Assembly: GCA_019914995.1 (NCBI GenBank)
Contig: CM034135.1
Coordinates: forward strand, 5,086,501-5,150,500
Direction: 5' to 3'
From: Acanthochlamys bracteata
Lineage: Eukaryota; Streptophyta; Magnoliopsida; Pandanales; Velloziaceae
Length of the DNA stretch: 64,000 bases
The notes beneath the pieces are model-generated. The model ran no database searches, had not been told where the DNA came from, and was given only the letters and a program-made list of their open reading frames with translations. A program made the translations under genes and the position numbers. Every line of letters begins with the position of its first letter. The stretch's first letter is position 1. Below are positions 1 through 11,360 of this stretch, one piece after another.

Positions 1-469
1 GAAAGCGGCGGTGCAGTTGAATAGGGCATTGGTGTTGTTGACCTTACCACCGCAATGGAGTAAGGCACTGTTGCGGTGGCGTGCTGAGAAAAGAGGAGAG
101 GATAGCGGGCAGTACGCAAGAGAAGAGCTATAGATCGGTGTTTGAGTGCTGTCGCTGGGGAAAATAATATGGAAATGTTGTTGTTGCTGCTCTATCGATT
201 GATCAGAAGATGCAAGTGTTAACCGTAGGGGATTTACACGAATGAAGCCAACTATATTGACCCAACGGATTGACCCGCCTGGTCAAGTTGCGACCCCTCG
301 ATCCAAATTTTTGGGTCGACATTCGACCTTGTCCTGCCAACTATGCTTTCAATAACAGTGCAGAGAAGTTGAAAGTTATGGGAACCTGATGTTAAAGCTG
401 AACTAAATAACTAATTCACATGTTATTAATATTCATAAAATAATAACTAAATGTCCACTATCAATATAT
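1..469. other. Nuclear DNA, possible edge of a gene
   Basis: The first 200 bases are clearly richer in G and C than what follows and read like a plant 5' untranslated or first-exon segment, but no long open frame, splice site or recognisable peptide supports a gene on either strand. The stretch 260-345 has several GACCC and GGGTC words like those in hAT subterminal regions of this window, without a clear terminus. Confidence 0.3.
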
Positions 470-900
470 TGTACCTCTAAGTCAATAAAATTCAAGAACA
501 AACTTGATTCTTCCTCAAGGTTAAGTCAACATGTACAACGAGTACTACATAGAAACTTCTTTCTTTCTCAAAGCTAAGTCAACAATTTTGATTCTTTCCA
601 CAATAAAATTCAGGAACAAAGTTGAATAGTCCCTAAAGTAAGAAAGAAATGTGGGATTACAAATAAAATTTAGCATCAACTAGTACAACGAAACTACATA
701 GACATGAATGAGCATTTTGGAGCAACAAGAACACAAAACCTACATAATGTTCATTCTGCCATTAAAGGTGAATCATCTTCAAATAGTAACCGACTTGCAT
801 AAACTAAATCCTTATAGAAGTTCCTTTGACCGCTATCTACAAATAGAAGATCCAATCTTCCTAAAACCTATACTAATATTCAAACTAGGAGGATTAACTC
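470..900 (+). repeat. Decayed partial copy of the 1.7-kb array unit
   Basis: Two stretches match the tandem array at 31734-59292 in the same orientation. Around 482-535 the word AACAAACTTGATTC followed by AAGGTTAAGTCAAC matches the array end near 59140-59175 (AACAAACTTGATTC, AAGGCTAAGCCAAC). Around 715-860 the series GGAGCAACAAGAA, CATTCTGCCATTAAAGGTGAAT, AAATCCTTATAGAAG and CGCTATCTACAAATAGA matches the unit segment near 40590-40740. The two parts are closer together than in a full unit, so material was lost between them. A second weak copy of the first word lies near 601. Confidence 0.7.
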
Positions 901-1880
901 CTACAAGCATCCACGTATCAAATGAATAACATTCGGGAATCCAATAGCGCATTATATCCTTTATGTAAAAAAAAACCAACAAATTGTAAGTATATCGCAA
1001 AGTAACTAGATTAACGAGCAAAAGAAGAAACAATAATAAGCAAAACCTCCTCTAAGTTCTCGTGATTGATATATTACAATAATTGACTGGTAAATACAAA
1101 TCTATCATAATTATTACAAACCATCTCCTAGGTAATAAAAATAGAGTGTACACCCGATAAAATTGAAAAGGCTTCAAGTTTAGGCAGCATCACTACTCTA
1201 TTCCTAAAGCATGAATAAGAGAATTATTACAAACATCTCTTACTGAATGAAGTGGAGAACAACAAAAGTTTCCAACTTCTTGTCTAATATTAACATACAT
1301 CCAACGACCTCCTATCTACGTTCAAATTGAAGAGAATTATGCATTATGCAATTTAATGCAATGCCTCAATGCATACATCTCGCTAAGATCTACTGCAAAG
1401 CCAACCATAACATCTCATCTTGATATGCATGTAGATCAAATGTTATACGGATCAGAGAACATCATATGGTCAATAGACTAAAGCAAGATTTGAAGAACCT
1501 ACAACAAGCTGAAACAATCATCAACAATTTTCACAAATCTGTAATTTCTTATCTCATTTTAATATTGAAATGTATCCCATTTGAAATTAAACTCAAGCCC
1601 AGTTCTCTGCAAAGCCCAAGTAACCTTAAAATTCTCTTCTAACTTTCCTTCCACCGCTATCTTCTTTTTTCTTTCTTCTCCTCTTGCATATAGCAGCTTC
1701 AGCCTCGTGTTTGCATTGGATTGTTCTTCCTTCACCGCCAGCTACATTGTCTTTATTCTTTGGTGTTCTTCCTAGTCTCCCAGGCCTCCCTTCTCCTTAC
1801 CGTCGCGATTGCAATCTATCTGACTAACTGGAGGTGGAAAAACCTAAACATCATCAGAGCTCTCTATCGGTGAATGGGCG
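901..1880. other. AT-rich nuclear spacer
   Basis: No supported gene. The first half is AT-rich without motifs. From about 1581 it becomes pyrimidine-rich (runs of TTCTTT and CTTCT), as in plant 5' untranslated regions just upstream of a first exon, which fits the candidate exon that follows. Confidence 0.4.
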
Positions 1881-2117
1881 ATGTTGAGATGTGAAAAACA
1901 ATCTCCTCACCTTGCTAAAGCTTTCCCTAATGTCAATTGGATTGAATTTCTGCTTCGGCGTCCGAACGAGCTAGTTTGCCATGTCGCCGCTATTTTAGGT
2001 GATTCCGGCCGCCAAAGTTTTCTTCTTTCTTTATCGTCGCCTTTGCTTAGCCTTGTTGATATTGATTCTCCTTTTGCTGTTGAAATTGCCCCTCTAGCAG
2101 GCCGTCCCACGGCCGTG
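1881..2117 (+). CDS. Candidate first coding exon, unassigned
   Basis: An open frame of 79 codons runs from an ATG at 1881 to a good plant splice donor (GTG, then GTGAGT at 2118). The exon is GC-richer than its surroundings and sits after a pyrimidine-rich leader, as first exons do. The peptide begins MLRCEKQSPHLAKAF and has hydrophobic stretches near residues 34-60. I do not recognise the family. The next exon is not identified: the 430 bases to the hAT relict at 2546 hold no clear acceptor followed by a long open frame. The gene may be a truncated remnant or its remainder may lie beyond the mitochondrial insertion. Seen: ATG, open frame and donor. Inferred: that it is coding. Confidence 0.3.
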
Positions 2118-3993
2118 GTGAGTTGTGTTCTTTTTTATGCCTGTTTTGAACCTTTGAACGTGTTATTTGACTAGTCTTGACTTATTTTGCCTGATGCATT
2201 TCGAGCTCTAGTCGTCTTGTTAGCAGTAAGCCCTAGAACTTGCTAATTCTAACATTAAATGCATAATCAATTGAAATAGGATGAATGTTGAATGGATGAA
2301 ATCCTAGAACGGGTTACACCATGCGGCTATTTTGTTTTAGACTTGAGTTCGGTTATACCTTATCTTGCAAATTTTGAGTTTAGATTTCATTTAGCATATT
2401 TGAATAATAAATCTTCCCATTTGTGCACTCGAGTTACACGAGTGATTTGGGGCCGAGCGCTGCGACTTAGAATAGACTAGTGGATATGAATAATTACGTG
2501 GATCTCAAGTAATGGTTACTGTGACTTTATTCCTTTAGTTATCTATAGGAGTGGCAATTTGATTGATGGGACAATTTCGTATCTATCCATTTAATAAACG
2601 AGACAAATTTGTTAAGCCCTAACCATCCAACGTATAAATTTATATTAGTCAAAATTGTCAAACCTAATCTAACTTATTTAGTAACCGAGTTAAATTTGGG
2701 TCAACCCATTTAATAACCAAAATCATTAGTTTCTATTTATACATTTTGAAACGTGAGTGACATTATAAAATCAGTTATAATGAATGTTCTACTGCATTTT
2801 TGGTGAAGTGATCTAATAAGTGTCTGTTAAAATGCGCATTCATCAGTATCATTTTATATTGGCAAATTTATGGTGGAATCTTCAATGTTGTTATACTTGT
2901 GTTATCTCTATCATCTGTTGGCACATTCCTTATGCTATATTGTCAATGAACATTTAAATTTTATGAAAATTTCGTGTTTATAGTGATCTTTCCGAGAAAA
3001 AATTTATGTATATTGTCTTACTGAGAGCAAAATTTGTCACTCATGGTTACTGAATAGGTTTGAACTCAGCTACCATTGATGTACTTATGCCTTTAGAAAC
3101 CTTACTTTCTGCAATAATAGTACAACATCTTTTTACATGGTTTGCATATACTAGGAACAACAATTGTCAAGATTATAACAACAGCCAAAGCCCAAAAATT
3201 TTAAAAGATATGTCTGAAGCCATTTACTTTATTACACTACGCTTGAAGACAATCATATGGTCTATAGTAATATTTAGCAACAAAGCTAAAACTAATTTAT
3301 CATATGCCTGACAAGTACACAATTACTGAATTATGTACGATGATATTTGAAAAAAGAGATGATTATATCTTGAGTGATAGTGAACCAAGTGTTGGACTTA
3401 GTGGCATCATAAACAAACACCATTCATCATTCACATATACCTTAAACATCGACGCCGTGAAACCCTTGTGTCATAAAAAATAATTTAGTCTTACTATCCA
3501 AATGAGTCAATTTTGATGCCCAATTTTGCATAGGCACATGTACCGAAAAAGATGAAAAGTCTCCTTAGGGGCTGTATAAACTTCTCATGAAGCTTAATAA
3601 TTCAGGCAGAAAACATGTTTTTTTCTTATATTAAGAAAGAAGTGCCTAATCCTCTCTAATACTTTCGATAGGGAAATCAAACAATAAACTTCTAATTGGA
3701 GATGTAATAAGAAGTTCATAAAGCAAAGGTTGGTAGAAATAAATTCAGTGACACAATATCTAAACGAGCTTAGGAAAACAATTCTCAAGACCATCTTGGT
3801 GAAGACTATTAAAGTAAAGGCAACTTATCACTTTTTATAGATTGTATATACGGGTGAAAAAGAATGATACAATAGATTAGAAATTATGCCAAATATTATC
3901 AACCACTCTCTTTTAGCTGTATTTCAAAAAGCAAAATATTTTCACGTATACAAAACTTACACAATATATGAAAATATCTTCAGAACAACTTAC

Positions 3994-4074
3994 CTTAGCT
4001 ATTTCTTCAGGCATAAAAACACCTTGAATATCTTGCTTGTTTGCAAAGACCAGCAAAAATGCTCCTAACAATCT
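3994..4074 (-). pseudogene. Single exon of an ARF/ARL-type small GTPase
   Basis: An 81-nt minus-strand block of exactly 27 codons is bounded by a TTGTAG acceptor and a GTAAGTT donor. It reads RLLGAFLLVFANKQDIQGVF and continues MPEEIAK. NKQD is the guanine-specificity (G4) motif of ARF-family GTPases, and the context of a hydrophobic strand, NKQDIQG and PEEIAK is that of ARF-like proteins, closest in my judgement to ARL2. The motif is intact. No other exon of the family (P-loop, DxxG, C-terminal helix) is visible within the hAT relict or to the left. It lies ten bases beyond the end of the relict transposase coding region, so it looks like a captured gene piece or the remnant of a host gene interrupted by the transposon. 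Confidence 0.75.
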
Positions 4075-4084
4075 CTACAATATA

Positions 4085-4815
4085 GACAAATGGCAATTTC
4101 CATTAGTGGATGAGGTTTAGTACTTAGTGAGAGGGTCACTTCAATTGCATTCTTGATAGCCTTCTCGAATAATTATTTTCTTATTTCTAAAATATAAAAG
4201 AATAATAAGTATATAATATCTTGTTCTTCATATGATCAATCTAGCACAAATTAAAGCCTTCACAATTTCTAGCCTGAGAGCACTCCCATATTGATTGATT
4301 ACTCTCCCTCCAATATTAAATGCACTTTTTGATGCCACAATAAAATTAGTATACTAAGTGCAACATGAGCCATAGAGGGTACATATAGATATCTACAATT
4401 ATTGGCTTTCCAATTTATCAAGATATTCAAGTCAATGTCTCTTTTCATTTTAGGTTATCCAAATATAGGTCAAGTTCTGACTTTTGTGCAACACCTTCTT
4501 CACTTTCAAATAAATTAATTATCCTAAAATAAATTTATAATAATATTATTTAAAATATAATAAAGTTAAAATCATACAATGTAAAAGAATAAAAATAAGT
4601 AAAAATATAACTCACTTTTAACACGTCACATGTTTCTGTTGAATATGAAAGCTCACCAATATTATAATAGAAATGATCAAATATCTCCAGTTGGCATGCG
4701 TGAAGAAGAAGAAGTCATGTCACTTTACCTTTTTATTTTATAAGCATATTTTTTGAAAATAGTTGCAAGTGGAGCTTGGTGGACTCTTCAAGGTGTTAAT
4801 CTTTACTTCCACAGA
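4085..4815 (-). pseudogene. hAT transposase C-terminal region, broken
   Basis: Read on the minus strand, this follows the C-terminal part of the transposase at 14480-15236 exon by exon: a segment around 4600-4815 like the one before the intron in the younger copy, a donor GTGAGTTAT, an AT-rich intron, an exon with the dimerisation-region words for QKSELDLYLD and FNIGGRVI, and a last short exon ending CCTCATCCACTAATGG. Stops and small indels interrupt the frame (for example just after LYLDN), so no transposase can be made. The hAT C-terminal domain normally mediates dimerisation. Upstream coding sequence is missing where the mitochondrial DNA begins. Confidence 0.8.
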
Positions 4816-7800
4816 GTCGAGTCTCTTTTTGCTCGCCTTTCTCCACTACTACTTTAGCCTGGGCAGACTGATTGTTTGATTTTGAAGGTCTTGATCTAGG
4901 ACTGAATCGCATTCTTGCTCTCAACAGCGCTGAGGAACTGCCCCAGCCATATGTACCTCTTATTCGAAGGATTGCATCCTGGCTCTCTATGCCGCAGATA
5001 ACTTTGGCTCCTCTACTAGGCCCTTTACAATTCTAAGTAGACTATTCTGGCTATCACAGGGCCTTGAGCCATCAAAGATTTGTTGTTATGGAGAGCTGTA
5101 AGAATGACATGTTTGGGAGTCCCTTGAATGGATTCGGGGGCAACACCCGTGCTAGCTTCACTTTGAGACTTGGCTCCTTGAAGAGTTTGATCAGCGAGGA
5201 TTCAACCAGTGAGAAGAAGGTTTTTGAAAGCAACCCAGAGAATATTTTTTAGCGGAAGGCGAAAGAGAAAGAATATGTTTATTGGAAAGCAACTCCCCAG
5301 GGGAATTCTTGGAAAGCGTGCCAAACGAAGGGAGAGCCAGTACTTGATTCGACTAGACCAGATTCAGCAGATTAACCAGCCCCTGATGAACCAACGTACC
5401 CAGACGATATGCTAGATCCATATGATAATAGGTGCCCATCTCCTTCACCTGGGGGGTTAGCAACAATAGAAAGCGCAGGAAAGTCGATTGACGATAGATT
5501 GGACACTGAATTCAGTATCGAGGCTTGATGCCCCGAATTCTTTAGGTTTTGATAACCAAGCTTTGACTTGCCTAAAAAGAGGAATATCTCTAACCTTAGT
5601 AACTATGAAAGGAATATCTCGAATTGAAACCAACCCCTTGGAAACTCACCTTAGACACTCGAATAGCGGAACTCGAGCTAGGTAGGCACACAAGCCAAAG
5701 AATTTCCTTTTCTTTAGTTAGGTAGGAAGGCAAGCCAAAGCAATTCAACCAACCCGAGGAACCGAGGAATTCATTTCGTTAATCAACTCGCCTTCCAAAC
5801 CAATCCGACAACGCGAGAGCGGAGCAAAGATAAGGTCATTTCCTTTCTAACCTGCTCGACAGAAAAGAAAGAGCCGGGATAAGACAAATCAAAATAGCTA
5901 GGTTTCTTTATTCCTCGGAGAAGCGGAATAATTGTCATTTTGCTAAGCAAACGGAGGAATTCCTCCCCTCTCTTTCCAGCTCTCCTCGATCGGGTATCGG
6001 GTAGTAATTGACAACCAGACTTCCTCCTCTCACCGGACGAATTATTAGATTCATTCCTCTTCTCCTTGAGGCCGTGACAGCACCCATGACATGATGTTTT
6101 TTTTAAGATCGGTCCTAGCATGGTGTTAGCATGGCGTTCCAAGATCAAACCTGATGTGTTCTCTTCATATTGTTAAAAAAAAAGAAGAAGGCTTATGCAT
6201 ATGGGAAAAAAACCTCACGAAAGGGGCCTGGTGCCAATGAAGTGTGCACGACCCGTGTAACATGGGCTAGCGCGCCTCTACTCCCCTTAACTAAATCTCG
6301 AGGCCTGCCAAAAACTGCTCACTTACAAAATAGGCCTAAGCCCATATAGCCTCAGCCTGTCCAAATGATGTTCAGCGGTCTCTACCCAAAAGCTATGGCC
6401 CATGATCCAAAGGACCCGCAACCAGTCAATCATGCTATCCTTACCTTCCAACCAATCGGCCAATCACGCTATCCTTACCTTTCAACCAACTCCTTCGATT
6501 CCGCTTCTGCAGTAGTATAAAATCTCGGTCCCTTACCTTGATGCCTACAGCTCAATTTGTTTTCCAGTGATGGACCTTTGATTTTTCTTCTTCTTGTCTT
6601 GTTTCTGAATGGCATCATAGCTACACGAGGGAAAGTGATGCTGCCCGCTCTGCCGCAAAAGGGGGCCGCTTTCTTCCCCCAAAAATGCCAGTTCCACCAT
6701 CAGGGCCCAGCAAGCAGTAGAATTCTGTTCCGTCGTTTCATTCCAGCAACAGTAGTATATGGTTCAAAGCGCCTTGTTCCATCCGGCACGAATCCCCTCC
6801 ATCACTAGTATAGTGGAGGTGTTATTTGAATAAAGAAGTGCGCTCCTGTTAGTGTAACGCAGGTCTTTTTCCCGGTTGATGGATGGCCTATATCGCTTTA
6901 GAATGTTATTGTTATGTTGATGCTATATTAAATAATCTAAAAAAGTTGCTCCATTCTTTATAATTTTCTTTCTCGTACTGTGTAAACGAACTTCAAGTCA
7001 ACATTGTGTCCTCAACAGGAAGCGTCATAGCCTAGGTTTGGGCCACCTCCGATGTCGATCTGCAGTAATAGTTTTCGAAAGTAGTTTTCCGAACCCACGA
7101 GCTTTTTTCTTCCTAGCGTACGCCTCTCTTCTTGTCCCGAAATCTTAGACGAGCGACTATGCTTAAACGGCCACTTTGCCATGGGTTTCTTTCCATTGCT
7201 CTTTTTGGGAGGACAAGTAGTTTGACTTTAGTACTCCATTTGAGACTTCATAGGCTACTTGGCGTTAGTAGGCCTAGGTTTATCATTGGCTGATAGTCTT
7301 CACCGACGTCTCCTCTAGAAAGGTTGGTATGTATTTGAAATCGTAACCACAAGAGGAAGACCAGTAGAATAAAAACTTCCTATCAGAAGCACGAGTTTAA
7401 CGACTTACTAAAGTAGCCTGATGGCTAGCGGAACTAAGGGAACGTCCATTGGACACCTCAATCAGAAGAGGCATAACGAACGGAATAATGGGCACCTCCC
7501 TAAGCCGGTTATCGAAAGTCCGTGGAAACTGGTCAAGAAACCATTCTTTTTTAGCCTTGTCGGATAAGTCTTTCTGGTCGACTAGTATTAGGTGTCGGAA
7601 ACTTTCATTATAAAGTCGTTCTCGTCAATGCCAGCAATTGGCCCAGGGTCTGCTCTTCGATGTTTGAATCTTTTTTTTGTTTTGTTTAATGTATGAAATA
7701 TGGCTGTTAATCCCAACCTCTGAGAGCACTCCGTCATGCAAAAATAAATAAAGTTATTCATCGAAACTAGTAAAACGAAGGGCCTATCCTAACTGCTCCT

Positions 7801-10800
7801 ACTCCGAAAAGGACTAGCTGCGCTTTTTCCGCATCAACAGAAAAAGAAAGGATTGGCATCTGTAATGTAAGACGTTGGGGATTGATTAGTAAGCTTGCCG
7901 GCCAAAGATTCAAGCAAGAAAAGAACCCTTGCTGCTTTGGCTTGGATACGAAAGATAGCTATTCTTCCCATCTTCCTTCCCCATCTGCCCTGTTCTCTGA
8001 AAATGGTTAATCAACATAATGTTCGGTCTGGGAACTGGGAAGCCCGGCTCACTACTTTCTGCGCTTAGGAGTGCCCTCTTGCTTCTTAGAATCGACTTAG
8101 TCAGTCTCTCTCCTCCGACTGAGGCATCCTTCAAAAAGTCTTACATAATAGATAGATAGAATCGCAAAGAGTATGTTTGAAAGGCTTTCAAAGCATTGAA
8201 GGCCGGGTGAGAATAAAGAGATAGGGAGCACTCGTGGCACACTTACTATATCCGTTCGAGAAGAAAGAAGAGTTCCTATTCACCGCTACCCCTGAGTGAA
8301 CAGTCAACTCAAAAGAGCAATTCAAGAGACTCTTCTTGCGGGTTGGCTTTCCAAAGCAAAGCTTTCCCTTAAGTTCATATTCCCCCAAGAAAGCAGCTGA
8401 TTCGTTCACAGGACTAAGAGAAAAGAAAGACTAGATCCGCCTTCTCTCCATCCTCAGAAGGAAAGTCAAATCCTAGGAGCAAGGGTACATCTTGACTAGG
8501 TTATGATTCCCATGGAGAAAGAAAAGCCCTGCCTTCAATTGATTCAATAGGACCGATCAAAAGAAGAGTGGCAAGGGGTAAGCATTCAAAGCAAAAGCAG
8601 TCTCCCTTCCAGTAGAGGGAGGAATTCTTCTCATTATTCGGAAGTACGAGAAATTGCCTTTCTTCTTTATCCCTCGGTCAAACTCCTAAATCAGTGAATG
8701 TGTAAGTTCCGTCGCTACTTTCTAGCCTTGGTCCCTCCACTTCCATTAGGATCACTTGAATCCGACTTTCCTTCGCCCTTTGTGTCTGCTAGTGAAGTGG
8801 CAACTGGATTGCCTAGTGAAATGCTATATCGATTGTTGCTAGATAGATCAGACTAGGAGTTCCCATTAGAGTTGGAGGTGGGATAGATCTCGTTCACTTT
8901 TGAGTTTCAATGTATGCTCGATTGCAGCTATCTTGCTCAGTGGATTATTAGCCAGTAGCTTTTTATTTTATTCCTTGACCCTTTCGAGACATGGTTGAAG
9001 AAAAGGCTAATGCCCTGACTCCAACGGCGCCTACTCCTTCAAAGCCGAAAGCGTGTACCTCTCTCGATTGAACGTATGACCTAGCATCAGACACTAGAGG
9101 CGCGAGCCCTTACTATACGATACTATACTTTCTCCCGAGGGCATGGTATGGAATAGGCCACACCGTGGTTGGTCAGCATCGGTGGATCGTCTTCCCTGAT
9201 TCTGGTTTAGATCAAGAGGCCGTTAAGGATGAAAAAAGATCGTTTCTACTTGACCACTACTTCCGCGCCTCTGCTTACCAATATCGGAAAAGGTAGCCGA
9301 CTGCTAACACAGGCAAGTTTTAGCCGGGCTGATCAAATCCTCATGATTTTTTACCTCGCGATAGATTTAGAACCATCCATCGTTCGTCACCTACAAGAGT
9401 TAGAACAAAGTGTTTTCTTATAAAATATAGTACGAAGGAGCTTTTTTTATAACTATCCATGACCTTCTATTCGAATTCACAAAGAGAATAAAACCATCGC
9501 TACTTTCATTGCCCGATTGATGAAGATATGCCACGGATTTCCCATCCTTAGCTAATAAGGAGAACGGGAAATATGAAATAGCCGGCCTATACCTATTTGT
9601 AGCCCACCCGCTCGCCTCTTGTGAAACCTTTGCCAAGGAGCTCAAGAAACCACTCTGTTTTCTCCATTCCATTCTGGCCTTACCAAATGCTACTCATTTT
9701 CGGTGGTAGTATGAAACTCAAACCCTCCTCTATTCCCTAGCGTCCAAGCAGTCACGTGTCTCTTTCATTCTTTCGGTCCTCGCTCTCAACGAAAACTACC
9801 CGATGAAAGGAATATTGAAGCAACCTTTCACATAGCCCTTTCTTTCTTGGGCAATTGAATTAGGAACCGGTGCAGAAGACAAGAGGGACCTAACCGCTGC
9901 ATCTCATTCCTCCATAGATTGATCTCGAAACAACTCAGACTCCATGATCTCCAGATACTTACGTTGGTCAGCTACAGCTAGCCACAACAGTGCATATGGA
10001 TTCACATGCCTCCTCTTACCTTCTCTTATCTGGTGCTTTCTATGGAAAGCTCGCAACTTACGAACATAATGAAGGGATATCGTATCTTCTTTGCTGTCTT
10101 CCGCTTATGTTGGCATATTCTAATAGGAATTTTACATATCGGACCGGCCCGCATCTAGGATTCTCTAATAATACACCTGACAATCGTAGACAAAAGAGAT
10201 TGAATACCAGGAAGGAATGAATTGATAGAGACATACAACTATAAAGATCAGATGGGCCTCATCAATCAATCTCTTTTTCCTGAGGCTATAACATAGGTAA
10301 GCAGGTGCATAAGAGAGAAGTGGACATTCTTTTCTATCAACGCAGAGTAAGCATTCCCTCTATCACTATCAGTTGGTCCGATAGGAGCTATAGACTATAG
10401 TTAGTTCCTTTCCTCGCTACTCAAAACTTTCCTTTCCCTCCCTAAACCCTATAACTAGAGTCAGGTCTAGAAGGCCGAGGGCTCTTCTTTATATATTCTA
10501 TTATATATGTCCTAAAGTAGGTAGCCCCGAAGAAGTCAGCAACTTGTCAAGTCCTAGGAGTGAACCATTTTCATTTTCTAGATGCGAAGACTACTTTCTC
10601 CACGGGGCGGTTCGGTATCAAGGTTAGTAGGGAAGAACTCAGTCATTGTCTGTAATAGAAGATTAGGATAGAATAGTTGAATAAGTCCCCAAGGGATTTC
10701 CATTATCCTTACACAATCTCTTGCCTTTGCTTACTCTCTTTCCTTCTTTCTAGCTTGGCTAATGAGATGACGGTCGTTGGCTTACTCTTAGAGGATAGGT

Positions 10801-11339
10801 AGTTAAGTACTTACTCTTCTTAGAGAGAAGGGGATACTTAAGAGATTGCTATGAGACTCGTACAAAGAAGAAGGCAATAGGAAAGATTCGGCGTCCTTAC
10901 CCTCTTGAGAGGGAATCGTGCTGACTTTCACTTTCTTGTGAGGGAAGGAAGTAGCTATTAGGACTGAAAGCTTAGTAAGGGAAGGGGAAAGGTTAAACAA
11001 ACTTTAGCGTGCAAAGCAAGCAGCCAATGCGAGAAAGGGGCTAGAGCAGGGGAGAGAGAAAGAATAATAGCTATGGCTTGGGCTACTATTGAATCACTCA
11101 ACACTAATTGTATAAAGAAGTGGCTATCTCCTTGTCCGTGGAAAGCATTGAAAGAAGAACACAACGGGAGGGAGTGATCGACAAGAGGAGCTCTTCCTCT
11201 ACTTCATGAAAGACTCAGACTGCCGAGGAAAAGGAAAGAGACTGATGCTCCTACTGATAGCAGGGAATGAGACTACTACTAGCGAGACTAAGCCAAGGTT
11301 GAAAGATAAAGATCACAGGCATGTGGTGAATCATACCGA
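4816..11339. other. Mitochondrial-type spacer, no recognised gene
   Basis: No mitochondrial protein, rRNA or tRNA gene could be recognised. The longest open frame (121 codons, minus strand, 5783-6148) has no recognisable motif. A stretch around 6180-6560 differs from the rest: it has GGCC and CCAATC words, a TATAAAATC box near 6518 and a 34-bp tandem duplication, and might be an old LTR or promoter fragment. Frames of 60-85 codons elsewhere have no recognisable family. Confidence 0.5.
6427..6494 (+). repeat. 34-bp direct duplication
   Basis: Two adjacent copies with period 34 begin CAATCATGCTATCCTTACCT at 6427 and CAATCACGCTATCCTTACCT at 6461. Each is followed by TCAACCAA or CCAACCAA. CCAAT words repeat in them, and a TATAAAATC box lies about 25 bases beyond, so it could be part of an old promoter or LTR. 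Confidence 0.75.
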
Positions 11340-11347
11340 GATAAAGC
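11340..11347 (+). repeat. Left 8-bp target site duplication of the hAT element
   Basis: GATAAAGC directly precedes the left terminal repeat. The right copy at 17013 is GATAAACC, so seven of eight bases agree. Eight base pairs is the standard hAT duplication length. Confidence 0.85.
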
Positions 11348-11360
11348 TAGGGATGGCAAT
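11348..11360 (+). repeat. Left terminal inverted repeat of the hAT element
   Basis: TAGGGATGGCAAT. The right end read inward is TAGGGGTGGCAAT, so 12 of 13 positions match. Confidence 0.9.

Larger units (their letters stand above)
2546..4815 (-). mobile_element. Decayed hAT transposon, truncated by the mitochondrial block
   Basis: Minus-strand relative of the hAT element at 11348-17012. Its 3' terminus at 2546 (TAGGAGTGGCAAT) matches the 3' inverted repeat of the younger element (TAGGGGTGGCAAT read inward). The next 170 bases stay alignable, including CCATTTAATAA, GTATAAATTTATA and CAACCCATTTAATAACC. The transposase C-terminal part lies at about 4085-4815, and the distance from coding end to terminus (about 1.5 kb) is like that in the younger copy (about 1.8 kb). 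The 5' half and the other terminal repeat are absent: similarity stops near 4815, where mitochondrial-type DNA starts. The stretch 2720-3990 shows no similarity to the younger element and no other recognisable gene. Confidence 0.75.

Noticed and set aside
5783-6148. 121-codon minus-strand frame in mitochondrial-type DNA
   Set aside because: Purine-rich low-complexity peptide without any recognisable motif, conserved neighbour or membrane pattern; most likely chance.
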